Source: Vicugna pacos (lineage: Eukaryota; Chordata; Mammalia; Artiodactyla; Camelidae). From it: 64,000 nucleotides of DNA. The notes under the pieces were generated by a model. The model saw nothing but the letters and a program-made list of their open reading frames with translations, had not been told where the DNA came from and searched no databases. The DNA is taken from NCBI RefSeq assembly GCF_048564905.1, contig NW_027328740.1, forward strand, positions 68,824,662 to 68,888,661, written 5' to 3'. Position numbers and translations under genes: made by a program. Of the stretch, positions 11,080 through 24,700 are shown piece by piece (positions within the stretch are counted from its first letter, which is position 1; the number at the start of each line of letters is the position of its first letter).

Positions 11080-11960
11080 TTGGCAACTGAAAAGAAACTT
11101 TGTGTTCCCTTCAAGCTAGGTGAAGGACGGCTTTCACACACACTTATCTCTCAGAACTGAGCATGTGGAAAGACGTTCGTTCATCCAGCACAAAGGGAAC
11201 GGGTTGCAGGAGAAACCCTTACTCTGGTTTCTCAGTCTGTTTCCTAGTGCCGGTTTGAAGTGCCTGCCTTTTTCACTGTAAAACCGAGTTGGAGCTTGTA
11301 CCTCCCCTTATATATGTATGGAGTGGAGTTGGCAACTGAAAAGAAACTTTGTGTTCCCTTCAAGCTAGGTGAAGGACGGCTTTCACACACACTTATCTCT
11401 CAGAACTGAGCATGTGGAGAGACGTTCGTTCATCCAGCACAAAGGGAACGGGTTGCAGGAGAAACCCTTACTCTGGTTTCTCAGGCGGTTTCCTAGTGCC
11501 GTTTTGAAGTGCCTGCCGTTTTCACTGTAAAACCGAGCTGGAGCTTGTACCTCCCCATATATATGTATGGAGTGGAGTTGGCAACTGAAAAGAAACTTTG
11601 TGTTCCCTTCAAGCTAGGTGAAGGACGGCTTTCACACACACTTATCTCTCAGAACTGAGCATGTGGAAAGACGTTCGTTCATCCAGCACAAAGGGAACGG
11701 GTTGCAGGAGAAACCCTTACTCTGGTTTCTCAGTTTGTTTCCTAGTGCCGGTTTGAAGTGCCTGCCTTTTTCACTGTAAAACCGAGTTGGAGCTTGTACC
11801 TCCCCTTATATATGTATGGAGTGGAGTTGGCAACTGAAAAGAAACTTTGTGTTCCCTTCAAGCTAGGTGAAGGACGGCTTTCACACACACTTATCTCTCA
11901 GAACTGAGCATGTGGAGAGACGTTCGTTCATCCAGCACAAAGGGAACGGGTTGCAGGAGA
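11080..11960. repeat. Second two-unit duplication
   Basis: The variants gtggaaagacg (11165, 11663), gcctgcctttttcac and ctcccctta recur 498 bp apart. The copies differ by cagtctg against cagtttg. This dimer is unrelated in its markers to the one at 9.2-10.7 kb, so two independent two-unit events occurred close together. Confidence 0.8.
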
Positions 11961-12012
11961 AACCCTTACTCTCGATTCTCATTCGGTTTCCTAGTGCCGG
12001 TTTGAAGTGCCT

Positions 12013-15000
12013 GCCGTTTTCACTGTAAAACCGAGTTGGAGCTTGTACCTCCCCATATATATGTATGGAGTGGAGTTGGCAACTGAAAAGAAACTTTGTG
12101 TTCCCTTCAAGCTAGGTGAAGGACGGCTTTCACACACACTTATCTCTCAGAACTGAGCATGTGGAGAGACGTTCGTTCATCCAGCACAAAGGGAACGGGT
12201 TGCAGGAGAAACCCTTACTCTGGTTTCTCAGTCTGTTTCCTAGTGCCGGTTTGAAGTGCCTGCCGTTTTCACTGTAAAACCGAGTTGGAGCTTGTACATC
12301 CCCATATATATGTATGGAGTGGAGTTGGCAACTGAAAAGAAACTTTGTGTTCCCTTCAAGCTAGGTGAAGGACGGCTTTCACACACACTTATCTCTCAGA
12401 ACTGAGCATGTGGAGAGACGTTCGTTCATCCAGCACAAAGGGAACGGGTTGCAGGAGAAACCCTTACTCTGGTTTCTCAGTCTGTTTCCTAGGGCCGGTT
12501 TGAAGTGCCTGCCGTTTTCACTGTAAAACCGAGTTGGAGCTTGTACCTCCCCATATATATGTATGGAGTGGAGTTGGCAACTGAAAAGAAACTTTGTGTT
12601 CCCTTCAAGCTAGGTGAAGGACGGCTTTCACACACACTTATCTCTCAGAACTGAGCATGTGGAGAGACGTTCGTTCATCCAGCACAAAGGGAACGGGTTG
12701 CAGGAGAAACCCTTACTCTGGATTCTCATTCGGTTTCCTAGTGCCGGTTTGAAGTGCCTGCCGTTTTCACTGTAAAACCGAGTTGGAGCTTGTACCTCCC
12801 CATATATATGTATGGAGTGGAGTTGGCAACTGAAAAGAAACTTTGTGTTCCCTTCAAGCTAGGTGAAGGACGGCTTTCACACACACTTATCTCTCAGAAC
12901 TGAGCATGTGGAGAGACGTTCGTTCATCCAGCACAAAGGGAACGGGTTGCAGGAGAAACCCTTACTCGGGTTTCTCAGTCGGTTTCCTAGTGCCGGTTTG
13001 AAGTGCCTGCCGTTTTCACTGTAAAACCGAGTTGGAGCTTGTACCTCCCCATATATATGTATGGAGTGGAGTTGGCAACTGAAAAGAAACTTTGTGTTCC
13101 CTTCAAGCTAGGTGAAGGACGGCTTTCACACACACTTATCTCTCAGAACTGAGCATGTGGAGAGACGTTCGTTCATCCAGCACAAAGGGAACGGGTTGCA
13201 GGAGAAACCCTTACTCTGGTTTCTCATTCGGTTTCCTAGTGCCGGTTTGAAGTGCCTGCCGTTTTCACTGTAAAACCGAGTTGGAGCTTGTACCTCCCCA
13301 TATATATGTATGGAGTGGAGTTGGCAACTGAAAAGAAACTTTGTGTTCCCTTCAAGCTAGGTGAAGGACGGCTTTCACACACACTTTTCTCTCAGAACTG
13401 AGCATGTGGAGAGACGTTCGTTCATCCAGCACAAAGGGAACGGGTTGCAGGAGAAACCCTTACTCTGGTTTCTCAGTCTGTTTCCTAGTGCCGGTTTGAA
13501 GTGCCTGCAGTTTTCACTGTAAAACCGAGTTGGAGCTTGTACCTCCCCATATATATGTATGGAGTGGAGTTGGCAACTGAAAAGAAACTTTGTGTTCCCT
13601 TCAAGCTAGGTGAAGGACGGCTTTCACACACACTTATCTCTCAGAACTGAGCATGTGGAGAGACGTTCGTTCATCCAGCACAAAGGGAACGGGTTGCAGG
13701 AGAAACCCTTACTCTGGTTTCTCAGTCTGTTTCCTAGTGCCGGTTTGAAGTGCCTGCCGTTTTCACTGTAAAACGGAGTTGGAGCTTGTACCTCCCCATA
13801 TATATGTATGGAGTGGAGTTGGCAACTGAAAAGAAACTTTGTGTTCCCTTCAAGCTAGGTGAAGGACGGCTTTCACACACACTTATCTCTCAGAACTGAG
13901 CATGTGGAGAGACGTTCGTTCATCCAGCACAAAGGGAACGGGTTGCAGGAGAAACACTTACTCTGGTTTCTCAGTCTGTTTCCTAGTGCCGGTTAGAAGT
14001 GCCTGCCGTTTTCACTGTAAAACCGAGTTGGAGCTTGTACCTCCCCATATATATGTATGGAGTGGAGTTGGCAACTGAAAAGAAACTTTGTGTTCCCTTC
14101 AAGCTAGGTGAAGGACGGCTTTCACACACACTTATCTCTCAGAACTGAGCATGTGGAGAGACGTTCTTTCATCCAGCACAAAGGGAACGGGTTGCAGGAG
14201 AAACCCTTACTCTGGAATCTCAGTCGGTTTCCTAGTGCCGGTTTGAAGTGCCTGCCGTTTTCACTGTAAAACCGAGTTGGAGTTTGTACCTCCCCATATA
14301 TATGTATGGAGTGGAGTTGGCAACTGAAAACAAACTTTGTGTTCCCTTCAAGCTAGGTGAAGGACGGTTTTCACACACACTAATCTCTCAGAACTGAGCA
14401 TGTGGAGAGACGTTCATTCATCCAGCACAAAGGGAACGGGTTGCAGGAGAAACCCTTACTCTGGAATCTCAGTCGGTTTCCTAGTGCCGGTTTGAAGTGC
14501 CTGCCGTTTTCACTGTAAAACCGAGTTGGAGCTTGTACCTCCCCATATATATGTATGGAGTGGAGTTGGCCACTGAAAAGAAACTTTGTGTTCCCTTCAA
14601 GCTAGGTGAAGGACGGCTTTCACACACACTTATCTCTCAGAACTGAGCATGTGGAGAGACGTTCGTTCATCCAGCACAAAGGGAACGGGTTGCAGGAGAA
14701 ACCCTTACTCTGGTTTCTCAGTCTGTTTCCTAGTGCCTGTTTGAAGTGCCTGCCGCTTTCACTGTAAAACCGAGTTGGAGCTTGTACCTCCCCATATATA
14801 TGTATGGAGTGGAGTTGGCAACTGAAAAGAAACTTTGTGTTCCCTTCAAGCTAGGTGAAGGACGGCTTTCACACACACTTATCTCTCAGAACTGAGCATG
14901 TGGAGAGACGTTCGTTCATCCAGCACAAAGGGAACGGGTTGCAGGAGAAACCCTGACTCTGGTTTCTCAGTCTGTTTCCTAGTGCCGGTTTGAAGTGCCT

Positions 15001-18000
15001 GCCGTTTTCACTGTAAAAACGAGTTGGAGCTTGTACCTCCCCATATATATGTATGGAGTGGAGTTGGCAACTGAAAAGAAACTTTGTGTTCCCTTCAAGC
15101 TAGGTGAAGGACGGTTTCACACACACTTATCTCTCAGAACTGAGCATGTGGAGAGAGGTTCGTTCATCCAGCACAAAGGGAACGGGTTGCAGGAGAAACC
15201 CTTACTCTGGTTTCTCAGTCTGTTTCCTAGTGCCGGTTTGAAGTGCCTGCCGTTTTCACTGTAAACCCGAGTTGGAGCTTGTACCTCCCCATATATATGT
15301 ATGGAGTGGAGTTGGCAACTGAAAAGAAACTTTGTGTTCCCTTCAAGGTAGGTGAAGGACGGCTTTCACACACACTTATCTCTCAGAACTGAGCATGTGG
15401 AGAGACGTTCGTTCATCCAGCACAAAGGGAACGGGTTGCAGGAGAAACCCTTACTCTGGATTCTCAGTCTGTTTCCTAGTGCCGGTTTGAAGTGCCTGCC
15501 GTTTTCACTGTAAAACCGAGTTGGAGCTTGTACCTCCCCATATATATGTATGGAGTGGAGTTGGCAACTGAAAAGAAACTTTGTGTTCCCTTCAAGCTAG
15601 GTGAAGGACGGCTTTCACACACACTTATCTCTCAGAACTGAGCATGTGGAGAGACGTTCGTTCATCCAGCACAAAGGGAACGGGTTGCAGGAGAAACCCT
15701 TACTCGGGTTTCTCATTCGGTTTCCTAGTGCCGGTTTGAAGTGCCTGCCGTTTTCACTGTAAAACCGAGTTGGAGCTTGTAACTCTCCATATATATGTAT
15801 GGAGTGGAGTTGGCAACTGAAAAGAAACTTTGTGTTCCCTTCAAGCTAGGTGAAGGACGGCTTTCACACACACTTATCTCTCAGAACTGAGCATGTGGAG
15901 AGACGTTCGTTCATCCAGCACAAATGGTACGGGTTGCAGGAGAAACCATTACTCTGGTTCCTCAGTCTGTTTCCTAGTGCCGGTTTGAAGTGCCTGCAGT
16001 TTTCACTGTAAAACCGAGTTGGAGCTTGTACCTCCCCATATATATGTATGGAGTGGAGTTGGCAACTGAAAAGAAACTTTGTGTTCCCTTCAAGCTAGGT
16101 GAAGGACGGCTTTCACACACACTTATCTCTCAGAACTGAGCATGTGGAGAGACGTTCGTTCATCCAGCACAAAGGGAACGGGTTGCAGGAGAAACCCTTA
16201 CTCTGGTTTCTCAGTCTGTTTCCTAGTGCCGGTTTGAAGTGCCTGCCGTTTTCACTGTAAAACCGAGTTGGAGCTTGTACCTCCCCATATATATGTATGG
16301 AGTGGAGTTGGCAACTGAAAAGAAACTTTGTGTTCCCTTCAAGCTAGGTGAAGGACGGCTTTCACACACACTTATCTCTCAGAACTGAGCATGTGGAGAG
16401 ACGTTCGTTCATCCAGCACAAAGGGAACGGGTTGCAGGAGAAACCCTTACTCTGGTTTCTCAGTCTGTTTCCTAGGGCCGGTTTGAAGTGCCTGCCGTTT
16501 TCACTGTAAAACCGAGTTGGAGCTTGTACCTCCCCATATATATGTATGGAGTGGAGTTGGCAACTGAAAAGAAACTTTGTGTTCCCTTCAAGCTAGGTGA
16601 AGGACGGCTTTCACACACACTTATCTCTCAGAACTGAGCATGTGGAGAGACGTTCGTTCATCCAGCACAAAGGGAACGGGTTGCAGGAGAAACCCTTACT
16701 CTGGATTCTCATTCGGTTTCCTAGTGCCGGTTTGAAGTGCCTACCGTTTTCACTGTAAAACCGAGTTGGAGCTTGTACCTCCCCATATATATGTATGGAG
16801 TGGAGTTGGCAACTGAAAAGAAACTTTGTGTTCCCTTCAAGCTAGGTGAAGGACGGCTTTCACACACACTTATCTCTCAGAACTGAGCATGTGGAGAGAC
16901 GTTCGTTCATCCAGCACAAAGGGAACGGGTTGCAGGAGAAACCCTTACTCGGGTTTCTCAGTCGGTTTCCTAGTGCCGGTTTGAAGTGCCTGCCGTTTTC
17001 ACTGTAAAACCGAGTTGGAGCTTGTACCTCCCCATATATATGTATGGAGTGGAGTTGGCAACTGAAAAGAAACTTTGTGTTCCCTTCAAGCTAGGTGAAG
17101 GACGGCTTTCACACACACTTATCTCTCAGAACTGAGCATGTGGAGAGACGTTCGTTCATCCAGCACAAAGGGAACGGGTTGCAGGAGAAACCCTTACTCT
17201 GGTTTCTCATTCGGTTTCCTAGTGCCGGTTTGAAGTGCCTGCCGTTTTCACTGTAAAACCGAGTTGGAGCTTGTACCTCCCCATATATATGTATGGAGTG
17301 GAGTTGGCAACTGAAAAGAAACTTTGTGTTCCCTTCAAGCTAGGTGAAGGACGGCTTTCACACACACTTATCTCTCAGAACTGAGCATGTGGAGAGACGT
17401 TCGTTCATCCAGCACAAAGGGAACGGGTTGCAGGAGAAACCCTTACTCTGGTTTCTCAGTCTGTTTCCTAGTGCCGGTTTGAAGTGCCTGCAGTTTTCAC
17501 TGTAAAACCGAGTTGGAGCTTGTACCTCCCCATATATATGTATGGAGTGGAGTTGGCAACTGAAAAGAAACTTTGTGTTCCCTTCAAGCTAGGTGAAGGA
17601 CGGCTTTCACACACACTTATCTCTCAGAACTGAGCATGTGGAGAGACGTTCGTTCATCCAGCACAAAGGGAACGGGTTGCAGGAGAAACCCTTACTCTGG
17701 TTTCTCAGTCTGTTTCCTAGTGCCGGTTTGAAGTGCCTGCCGTTTTCACTGTAAAACCGAGTTGGAGCTTGTACCTCCCCATATATATGTATGGAGTGGA
17801 GTTGGCAACTGAAAAGAAACTTTGTGTTCCCTTCAAGCTAGGTGAAGGACGGCTTTCACACACACTTATCTCTCAGAACTGAGCATGTGGAGAGACGTTC
17901 GTTCATCCAGCACAAAGGGAACGGGTTGCAGGAGAAACCCTTACTCTGGTTTCTCAGTCTGTTTCCTAGTGCCGGTTAGAAGTGCCTGCCGTTTTCACTG

Positions 18001-19973
18001 TAAAACCGAGTTGGAACTTGTACCTCCCCATATATATGTATGGATTGGAGTTGGCAACTGAAAAGAAACTTTGTGTTCCCTTCAAGCTAGGTGAAGGACG
18101 GCTTTCACACACACTTATCTCTCAGAACTGAGCATGTGGAGAGACGTTCTTTCATCCAGCACAAAGGGAACGGGTTGCAGGAGAAACCCTTACTCTGGAA
18201 TCTCAGTCGGTTTCCTAGTGCCGGTTTGAAGTGCCTGCCGTTTTCACTGTAAAACCGAGTTGGAGTTTGTACCTCCCCATATATATGTATGGAGTGGAGT
18301 TGGCAACTGAAAACAAACTTTGTGTTCCCTTCAAGCTAGGTGAAGGACGGTTTTCACACACACTAATCTCTCAGAACTGAGCATGTGGAGAGACGTTCAT
18401 TCATCCAGCACAAAGGGAACGGGTTGCAGGAGAAACCCTTACTCTGGAATCTCAGTCGGTTTCCTAGTGCCGGTTTGAAGTGCCTGCCGTTTTCACTGTA
18501 AAACCGAGTTGGAGCTTGTACCTCCCCATATATATGTATGGAGTGGAGTTGGCCACTGAAAAGAAACTTTGTGTTCCCTTCAAGCTAGGTGAAGGACGGC
18601 TTTCACACACACTTATCTCTCAGAACTGAGCATGTGGAGAGACGTTCGTTCATCCAGCACAAAGGGAACGGGTTGCAGGAGAAACCCTTACTCTGGTTTC
18701 TCAGTCTGTTTCCTAGTGCCGGTTTGAAGTGCCTGCCGCTTTCACTGTAAAACCGAGTTGGAGCTTGTACCTCCCCATATATATGTATGGAGTGGAGTTG
18801 GCAACTGAAAAGAAACTTTGTGTTCCCTTCAAGCTAGGTGAAGGACGGCTTTCACACACACTTATCTCTCAGAACTGAGCATGTGGAGAGACGTTCGTTC
18901 ATCCAGCACAAAGGGAACGGGTTGCAGGAGAAACCCTGACTCTGGTTTCTCAGTCTGTTTCCTAGTGCCGGTTTGAAGTGCCTGCCGTTTTCACTGTAAA
19001 AACGAGTTGGAGCTTGTACCTCCCCATATATATGTATGGAGTGGAGTTGGCAACTGAAAAGAAACTTTGTGTTCCCTTCAAGCTAGGTGAAGGACGGTTT
19101 CACACACACTTATCTCTCAGAACTGAGCATGTGGAGAGAGGTTCGTTCATCCAGCACAAAGGGAACGGGTTGCAGGAGAAACCCTTACTCTGGTTTCTCA
19201 GTCTGTTTCCTAGTGCCGGTTTGAAGTGCCTGCCGTTTTCACTGTAAACCCGAGTTGGAGCTTGTACCTCCCCATATATATGTATGGAGTGGAGTTGGCA
19301 ACTGAAAAGAAACTTTGTGTTCCCTTCAAGCTAGGTGAAGGACGGCTTTCACACACACTTATCTCTCAGAACTGAGCATGTGGAGAGACGTTCGTTCATC
19401 CAGCACAAAGGGAACGGGTTGCAGGAGAAACCCTTACTCTGGATTCTCAGTCTGTTTCCTAGTGCCGGTTTGAAGTGCCTGCCGTTTTCACTGTAAAACC
19501 GAGTTGGAGCTTGTACCTCCCCATATATATGTATGGAGTGGAGTTGGCAACTGAAAAGAAACTTTGTGTTCCCTTCAAGCTAGGTGAAGGACGGCTTTCA
19601 CACACACTTATCTCTCAGAACTGAGCATGTGGAGAGACGTTCGTTCATCCAGCACAAAGGGAACGGGTTGCAGGAGAAACCCTTACTCGGGTTTCTCATT
19701 CGGTTTCCTAGTGCCGGTTTGAAGTGCCTGCCGTTTTCACTGTAAAACCGAGTTGGAGCTTGTAACTCTCCATATATATGTATGGAGTGGAGTTGGCAAC
19801 TGAAAAGAAACTTTGTGTTCCCTTCAAGCTAGGTGAAGGACGGCTTTCACACACACTTATCTCTCAGAACTGAGCATGTGGAGAGACGTTCGTTCATCCA
19901 GCACAAATGGTACGGGTTGCAGGAGAAACCATTACTCTGGTTCCTCAGTCTGTTTCCTAGTGCCGGTTTGAAG
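12013..19973. repeat. 16-unit tandem duplication, about 3983 bp per copy
   Basis: Copy 1 (about 12013-15995) is followed directly by copy 2 (about 15996-19973). A long run of rare markers matches at a constant offset of 3983 bp: agggcc (12491/16474), ggattctcattcgg, gcctgcag, ggttagaag, gttctttc, ggaatctc, gaaaacaaac with cactaatc, ggccactg, gccgctttc, ccctgactc, gtaaaaacgag, gacggtttcac, gagaggttcg, gtaaacccg, gtaactctcc and aaatggtacg. I find about ten single-base differences (for example near 12294, 12752, 13375, 13774, 13955, 14030, 14057, 14741, 15346), about 0.25%. Neighbouring units differ far more, so this is a recent block event, and the differences argue against a read-collapse artefact. 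Confidence 0.9.
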
Positions 19974-22779
19974 TGCCTGCCGTTTTCACTGTAAAACCGA
20001 GTTGGAGCTTGTACCTCCCCATATATATGTATGGAGTGGAGTTGGCAACTGAAAAGAAACTTTGTGTTCCCTTCAAGCTAGGTGAAGGACGGCTTTCACA
20101 CACACTTATCTCTCAGAACTGAGCATGTGGAGAGACGTTCGTTCATCCAGCACAAAGGGAACGGGTTGCAGGAGGAACCCTTACTCTGGTTTCTCAGTCT
20201 GTTTCCTAGTGCCGGTTTGAAGTGCCTGCCGTTTTCACTGTAAAACCGAGTTGGAGCTTGAACCTCCCCATATATATGTATGGAGTGGAGTTGGCAACTG
20301 AAAAGAAACTTTGTGTTCCCTTCAAGCTAGGTGAAGGACGGCTTTCACACACACTTATCTCTCAGAACTGAGCATGTGGAGAGACGTTCGTTCATCCAGC
20401 ACAAAGGGAACGGGTTGCAGGAGAAACCCTGACTCTGGTTTCTCAGTCGGTTTCCTAGTGCCGGTTTGAAGTGCCTGCCGTTTTCACTGTAAAACCGAGT
20501 TGGAGCTTGTACCTCCCCATATATATGTATGGAGTGGAGTTGGCAACTGAAAAGAAACTTTGTGTTCCCTTCAAGCTAGGTGAAGGACGGCTTTCACACA
20601 CACTTATCTCTCAGAACTCAGCATGTGGAGAGACGTTCGTTCATCCAGCACAAAGGGAACGGGTTGCAGGAGAAACCCTGACTCTGGTTTCTCAGTCTGT
20701 TTCCTAGTGCCGGTTTGAAGTGCCTGCCGTTTTCACTGTAAAAAAGAGTTGGAGCTTGTACCTCCCCATATATATGTATGGAGTGGAGTTGGCAACTGAA
20801 AAGAAACTTTGTGTTCCCTTCAAGCTAGGTGAAGGACGGTTTCACACACACTTATCTGTCAGAACTGAGCATGTGGAGAGACGTTCGTTCATCCAGCACA
20901 AAGGGAACGGGTTGCAGGAGAAACCCTGACTCTGGTTTCTCAGTCTGTTTCCTAGTGCCGGTTTGAAGTGCCTGCCGTTTTCACTGTAAAACCGAGTTGG
21001 AGCTTGTACCTCCCCATATATATGTATGGAGTGGAGTTGGCAACTGAAAAGAAACTTTGTGTTCCCTTCAAGCTAGGTGAAGGACGGCTTTCACACACAC
21101 TTATCTCTCAGAACTGAGCATGTGGAGAGACGTTCGTTCATCCAGCACAAAGGGAACGGGTTGCAGGAGAAACCCTTACTCTGGATTCTCAGTCTGTTTC
21201 CTAGTGCCGGTTTGAAGTGCCTGCCGTTTTCACTGTAAAACCGAGTTGGAGCTTGTACCTCCCCATATATATGTATGGAGTGGAGTTGGCAACTGAAAAG
21301 AAACTTTGTGTTCCCTTCAAGCTAGGTGAAGGACGGCTTTCACACACACTTATCTCTCAGAACTGAGCATGTGGAGAGACGTTCGTTCATCCAGCACAAA
21401 GGGAACGGGTTGCAGGAGAAACCCTTACTCGGGTTTCTCAGTCGGTTTCCTAGTGCCGGTTTGATGTGCCTGCCGTTTTCACTGTAAAACTGAGTTGGAG
21501 CTTGTACCTCCCCATATATATGTATGGAGTGGAGTTGGCAACTGAAAAGAAACTTTGTGTTCCCTTCAAGCTAGGTGAAGGACGGCTTTCACACACACTT
21601 ATCTCTCAGAACTGAGCATGTGGAGAGACGTTCGTTCATCCAGCACAAATGGTACGGGTTGCAGGAGAAACCATTACTCTGGTTCCTCAGTCTGTTTCCT
21701 AGTGCCGGTTTGAAGTGCCTGCCGTTTTCACTGTAAAACCGAGTTGGAGCTTGTACCTCCCCATATATATGTATGGAGTGGAGTTGGCAACTGAAAAGAA
21801 ACTTTGTGTTCCCTTCAAGCTAGGTGAAGGACGGCTTTCACACACACTTATCTCTCAGAACTGAGCATGTGGAGAGACGTTCGTTCATCCAGCACAAAGG
21901 GAACGGGTTGCAGGAGGAACCCTTACTCTGGTTTCTCAGTCTGTTTCCTAGTGCCGGTTTGAAGTGCCTGCCGTTTTCACTGTAAAACCGAGTTGGAGCT
22001 TGAACCTCCCCATATATATGTATGGAGTGGAGTTAGCCACTGAAAAGAAACTTTGTGTTCCCTTCAAGCTAGGTGAAGGACGGCTTTCACACACACTTAT
22101 CTCTCAGAACTGAGCATGTGGAGAGACGTTCGTTCATCCAGCACAAAGGGAACGGGTTGCAGGAGAAACCCTGACTCTGGTTTCTCAGTCGGTTTCCTAG
22201 TGCCGGTTTGAAGTGCCTGCCGTTTTCACTGTAAAACCGAGTTGGAGCTTGTACCTCCCCATATATATGTATGGAGTGGAGTTGGCAACTGAAAAGAAAC
22301 TTTGTGTTCCCTTCAAGCTAGGTGAAGGACGGCTTTCACACACACTTATCTCTCAGAACTGAGCATGTGGAGAGACGTTCGTTCATCCAGCACAAAGGGA
22401 ACGGGTTGCAGGAGAAACCCTTACTCTGGTTTCTCAGTCTGTTTCCTAGTGCCGGTTTGAAGTGCCTGCCGTTTTCACTGTAAAACCGAGTTGGAGCTTG
22501 TACCTCCCCATATATATGTATGGAGTGGAGTTGGCAACTGAAAAGAAACTTTGTGTTCCCTTCAAGCTAGGTGAAGGACGGCTTTCACACACACTTATCT
22601 CTCAGAACTGAGCATGTGGAGAGACGTTCGTTCATCCAGCACAAAGGGAACGGGTTGCAGGAGAAACCCTTACTCTGGTTTCTCAGTCTGTTTCCTAGTG
22701 CCGGTTAGAAGTGCCTGCCGTTTTCACTGTAAAACCGAGTTGGAGCTTGTACCTCCCCATATATATGTATGGATTGGAG

Positions 22780-24700
22780 TTGGCAACTGAAAAGAAACTT
22801 TGTGTTCCCTTCAAGCTAGGTGAAGGACGGCTTTCACACACACTTATCTCTCAGAACTGAGCATGTGGAGAGACGTTCTTTCATCCAGCACAAAGGGAAC
22901 GGGTTGCAGGAGAAACCCTGACTCTGGAATCTCAGTCGGTTTCCTAGTGCCGTTTTAAAGTGCCTGCCGTTATCACTGTAAAACCGAGTTGGAGTTTGTA
23001 CCTCCCCATATATATGTATGGAGTGGAGTTAGCAACTGAAAACAAACTTTGTGTTCCCTTCAAGCTAGGTGAAGGACGGTTTTCACACACATTTATCTCT
23101 CAGAACTGAGCATGTGGAGAGACGTTCGTTCATCCAGCACAAAGGGAACGGGTTGCAGGAGAAACCCTTACTCTGGAATCTCAGTCGGTTTCCTAGTGCC
23201 GGTTTGAAGTGCCTGCCGTTTTCACTGTAAAACCGAGTTGGAGCTTGTACCTCCCCATATATATGTATGGAGTGGAGTTGGCAACTGAAAAGAAACTTTG
23301 TGTTCCCTTCAAGCTAGGTGAAGGACGGCTTTCACACACACTTATCTCTCAGAACTGAGCATGTGGAGAGACGTTCGTTCATCCAGCACAAAGGGAACGG
23401 GTTGCAGGAGAAACCCTTACTCTGGTTTCTCAGTCTGTTTCCTAGTGCCGGTTTGAAGTGCCTGCCGTTTTCACTGTAAAACCGAGTTGGAGCTTGTACC
23501 TCCCCATATATATGTATGGAGTGGAGTTGGCAACTGAAAAGAAACTTTGTGTTCCCTTCAAGCTAGGTGAAGGACGGCTTTCACACACACTTATCTCTCA
23601 GAACTGAGCATGTGGAGAGACGTTCGTTCATCCAGCACAAAGGGAACGGGTTGCAGGAGAAACCCTGACTCTGGTTTCTCAGTCTGTTTCCTAGTGCCGG
23701 TTTGAAGTGCCTGCCGTTTTCACTGTAAAACCGAGTTGGAGCTTGTACCTCCCCATATATATGTATGGAGTGGAGTTGGCAACTGAAAAGAAACTTTGTG
23801 TTCCCTTCAAGCTAGGTGAAGGACGGCTTTCACACACACTTATCTCTCAGAACTGAGCATGTGGAGAGACGTTCTTTCATCCAGCACAAAGGGAACGGGT
23901 TGCAGGAGAAACCCTGACTCTGGAATCTCAGTCGGTTTCCTAGTGCCGTTTTAAAGTGCCTGCCGTTATCACTGTAAAACCGAGTTGGAGTTTGTACCTC
24001 CCCATATATATGTATGGAGTGGAGTTAGCAACTGAAAACAAACTTTGTGTTCCCTTCAAGCTAGGTGAAGGACGGTTTTCACACACATTTATCTCTCAGA
24101 ACTGAGCATGTGGAGAGACGTTCGTTCATCCAGCACAAAGGGAACGGGTTGCAGGAGAAACCCTTACTCTGGAATCTCAGTCGGTTTCCTAGTGCCGGTT
24201 TGAAGTGCCTGCCGTTTTCACTGTAAAACCGAGTTGGAGCTTGTACCTCCCCATATATATGTATGGAGTGGAGTTGGCAACTGAAAAGAAACTTTGTGTT
24301 CCCTTCAAGCTAGGTGAAGGACGGCTTTCACACACACTTATCTCTCAGAACTGAGCATGTGGAGAGACGTTCGTTCATCCAGCACAAAGGAACGGGTTGC
24401 AGGAGAAACCCTTACTCTGGTTTCTCAGTCTGTTTCCTAGTGCCGGTTTGAAGTGCCTGCCGTTTTCACTGTAAAACCGAGTTGGAGCTTGTACCTCCCC
24501 ATATATATGTATGGAGTGGAGTTGGCAACTGAAAAGAAACTTTGTGTTCCCTTCAAGCTAGGTGAAGGACGGCTTTCACACACACTTATCTCTCAGAACT
24601 GAGCATGTGGAGAGACGTTCGTTCATCCAGCACAAAGGGAACGGGTTGCAGGAGAAACCCTGACTCTGGTTTCTCAGTCTGTTTCCTAGTGCCGGTTTGA
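22780..24700. repeat. 4-unit tandem duplication
   Basis: gttctttcatcc, ccctgactctggaatc, ccgttttaaagtg, gccgttatcac, ttagcaactg with gaaaacaaac, and cggttttcacacacatt repeat at an offset of 996 bp (22921/23917). The second copy carries a one-base loss in the g-run of caaaggaacgg near 24388. The same ggaatc and gaaaacaaac signatures mark 14.2 and 18.2 kb, so this block descends from the unit type inside the 16-unit duplication. Confidence 0.85.
24385..24394. repeat. Unit with one g missing from caaagggaac
   Basis: The unit reads caaaggaacgg. Its sister in the 4-unit duplication at about 23391 has the full caaagggaacgg, so the loss came after that duplication. Confidence 0.75.
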
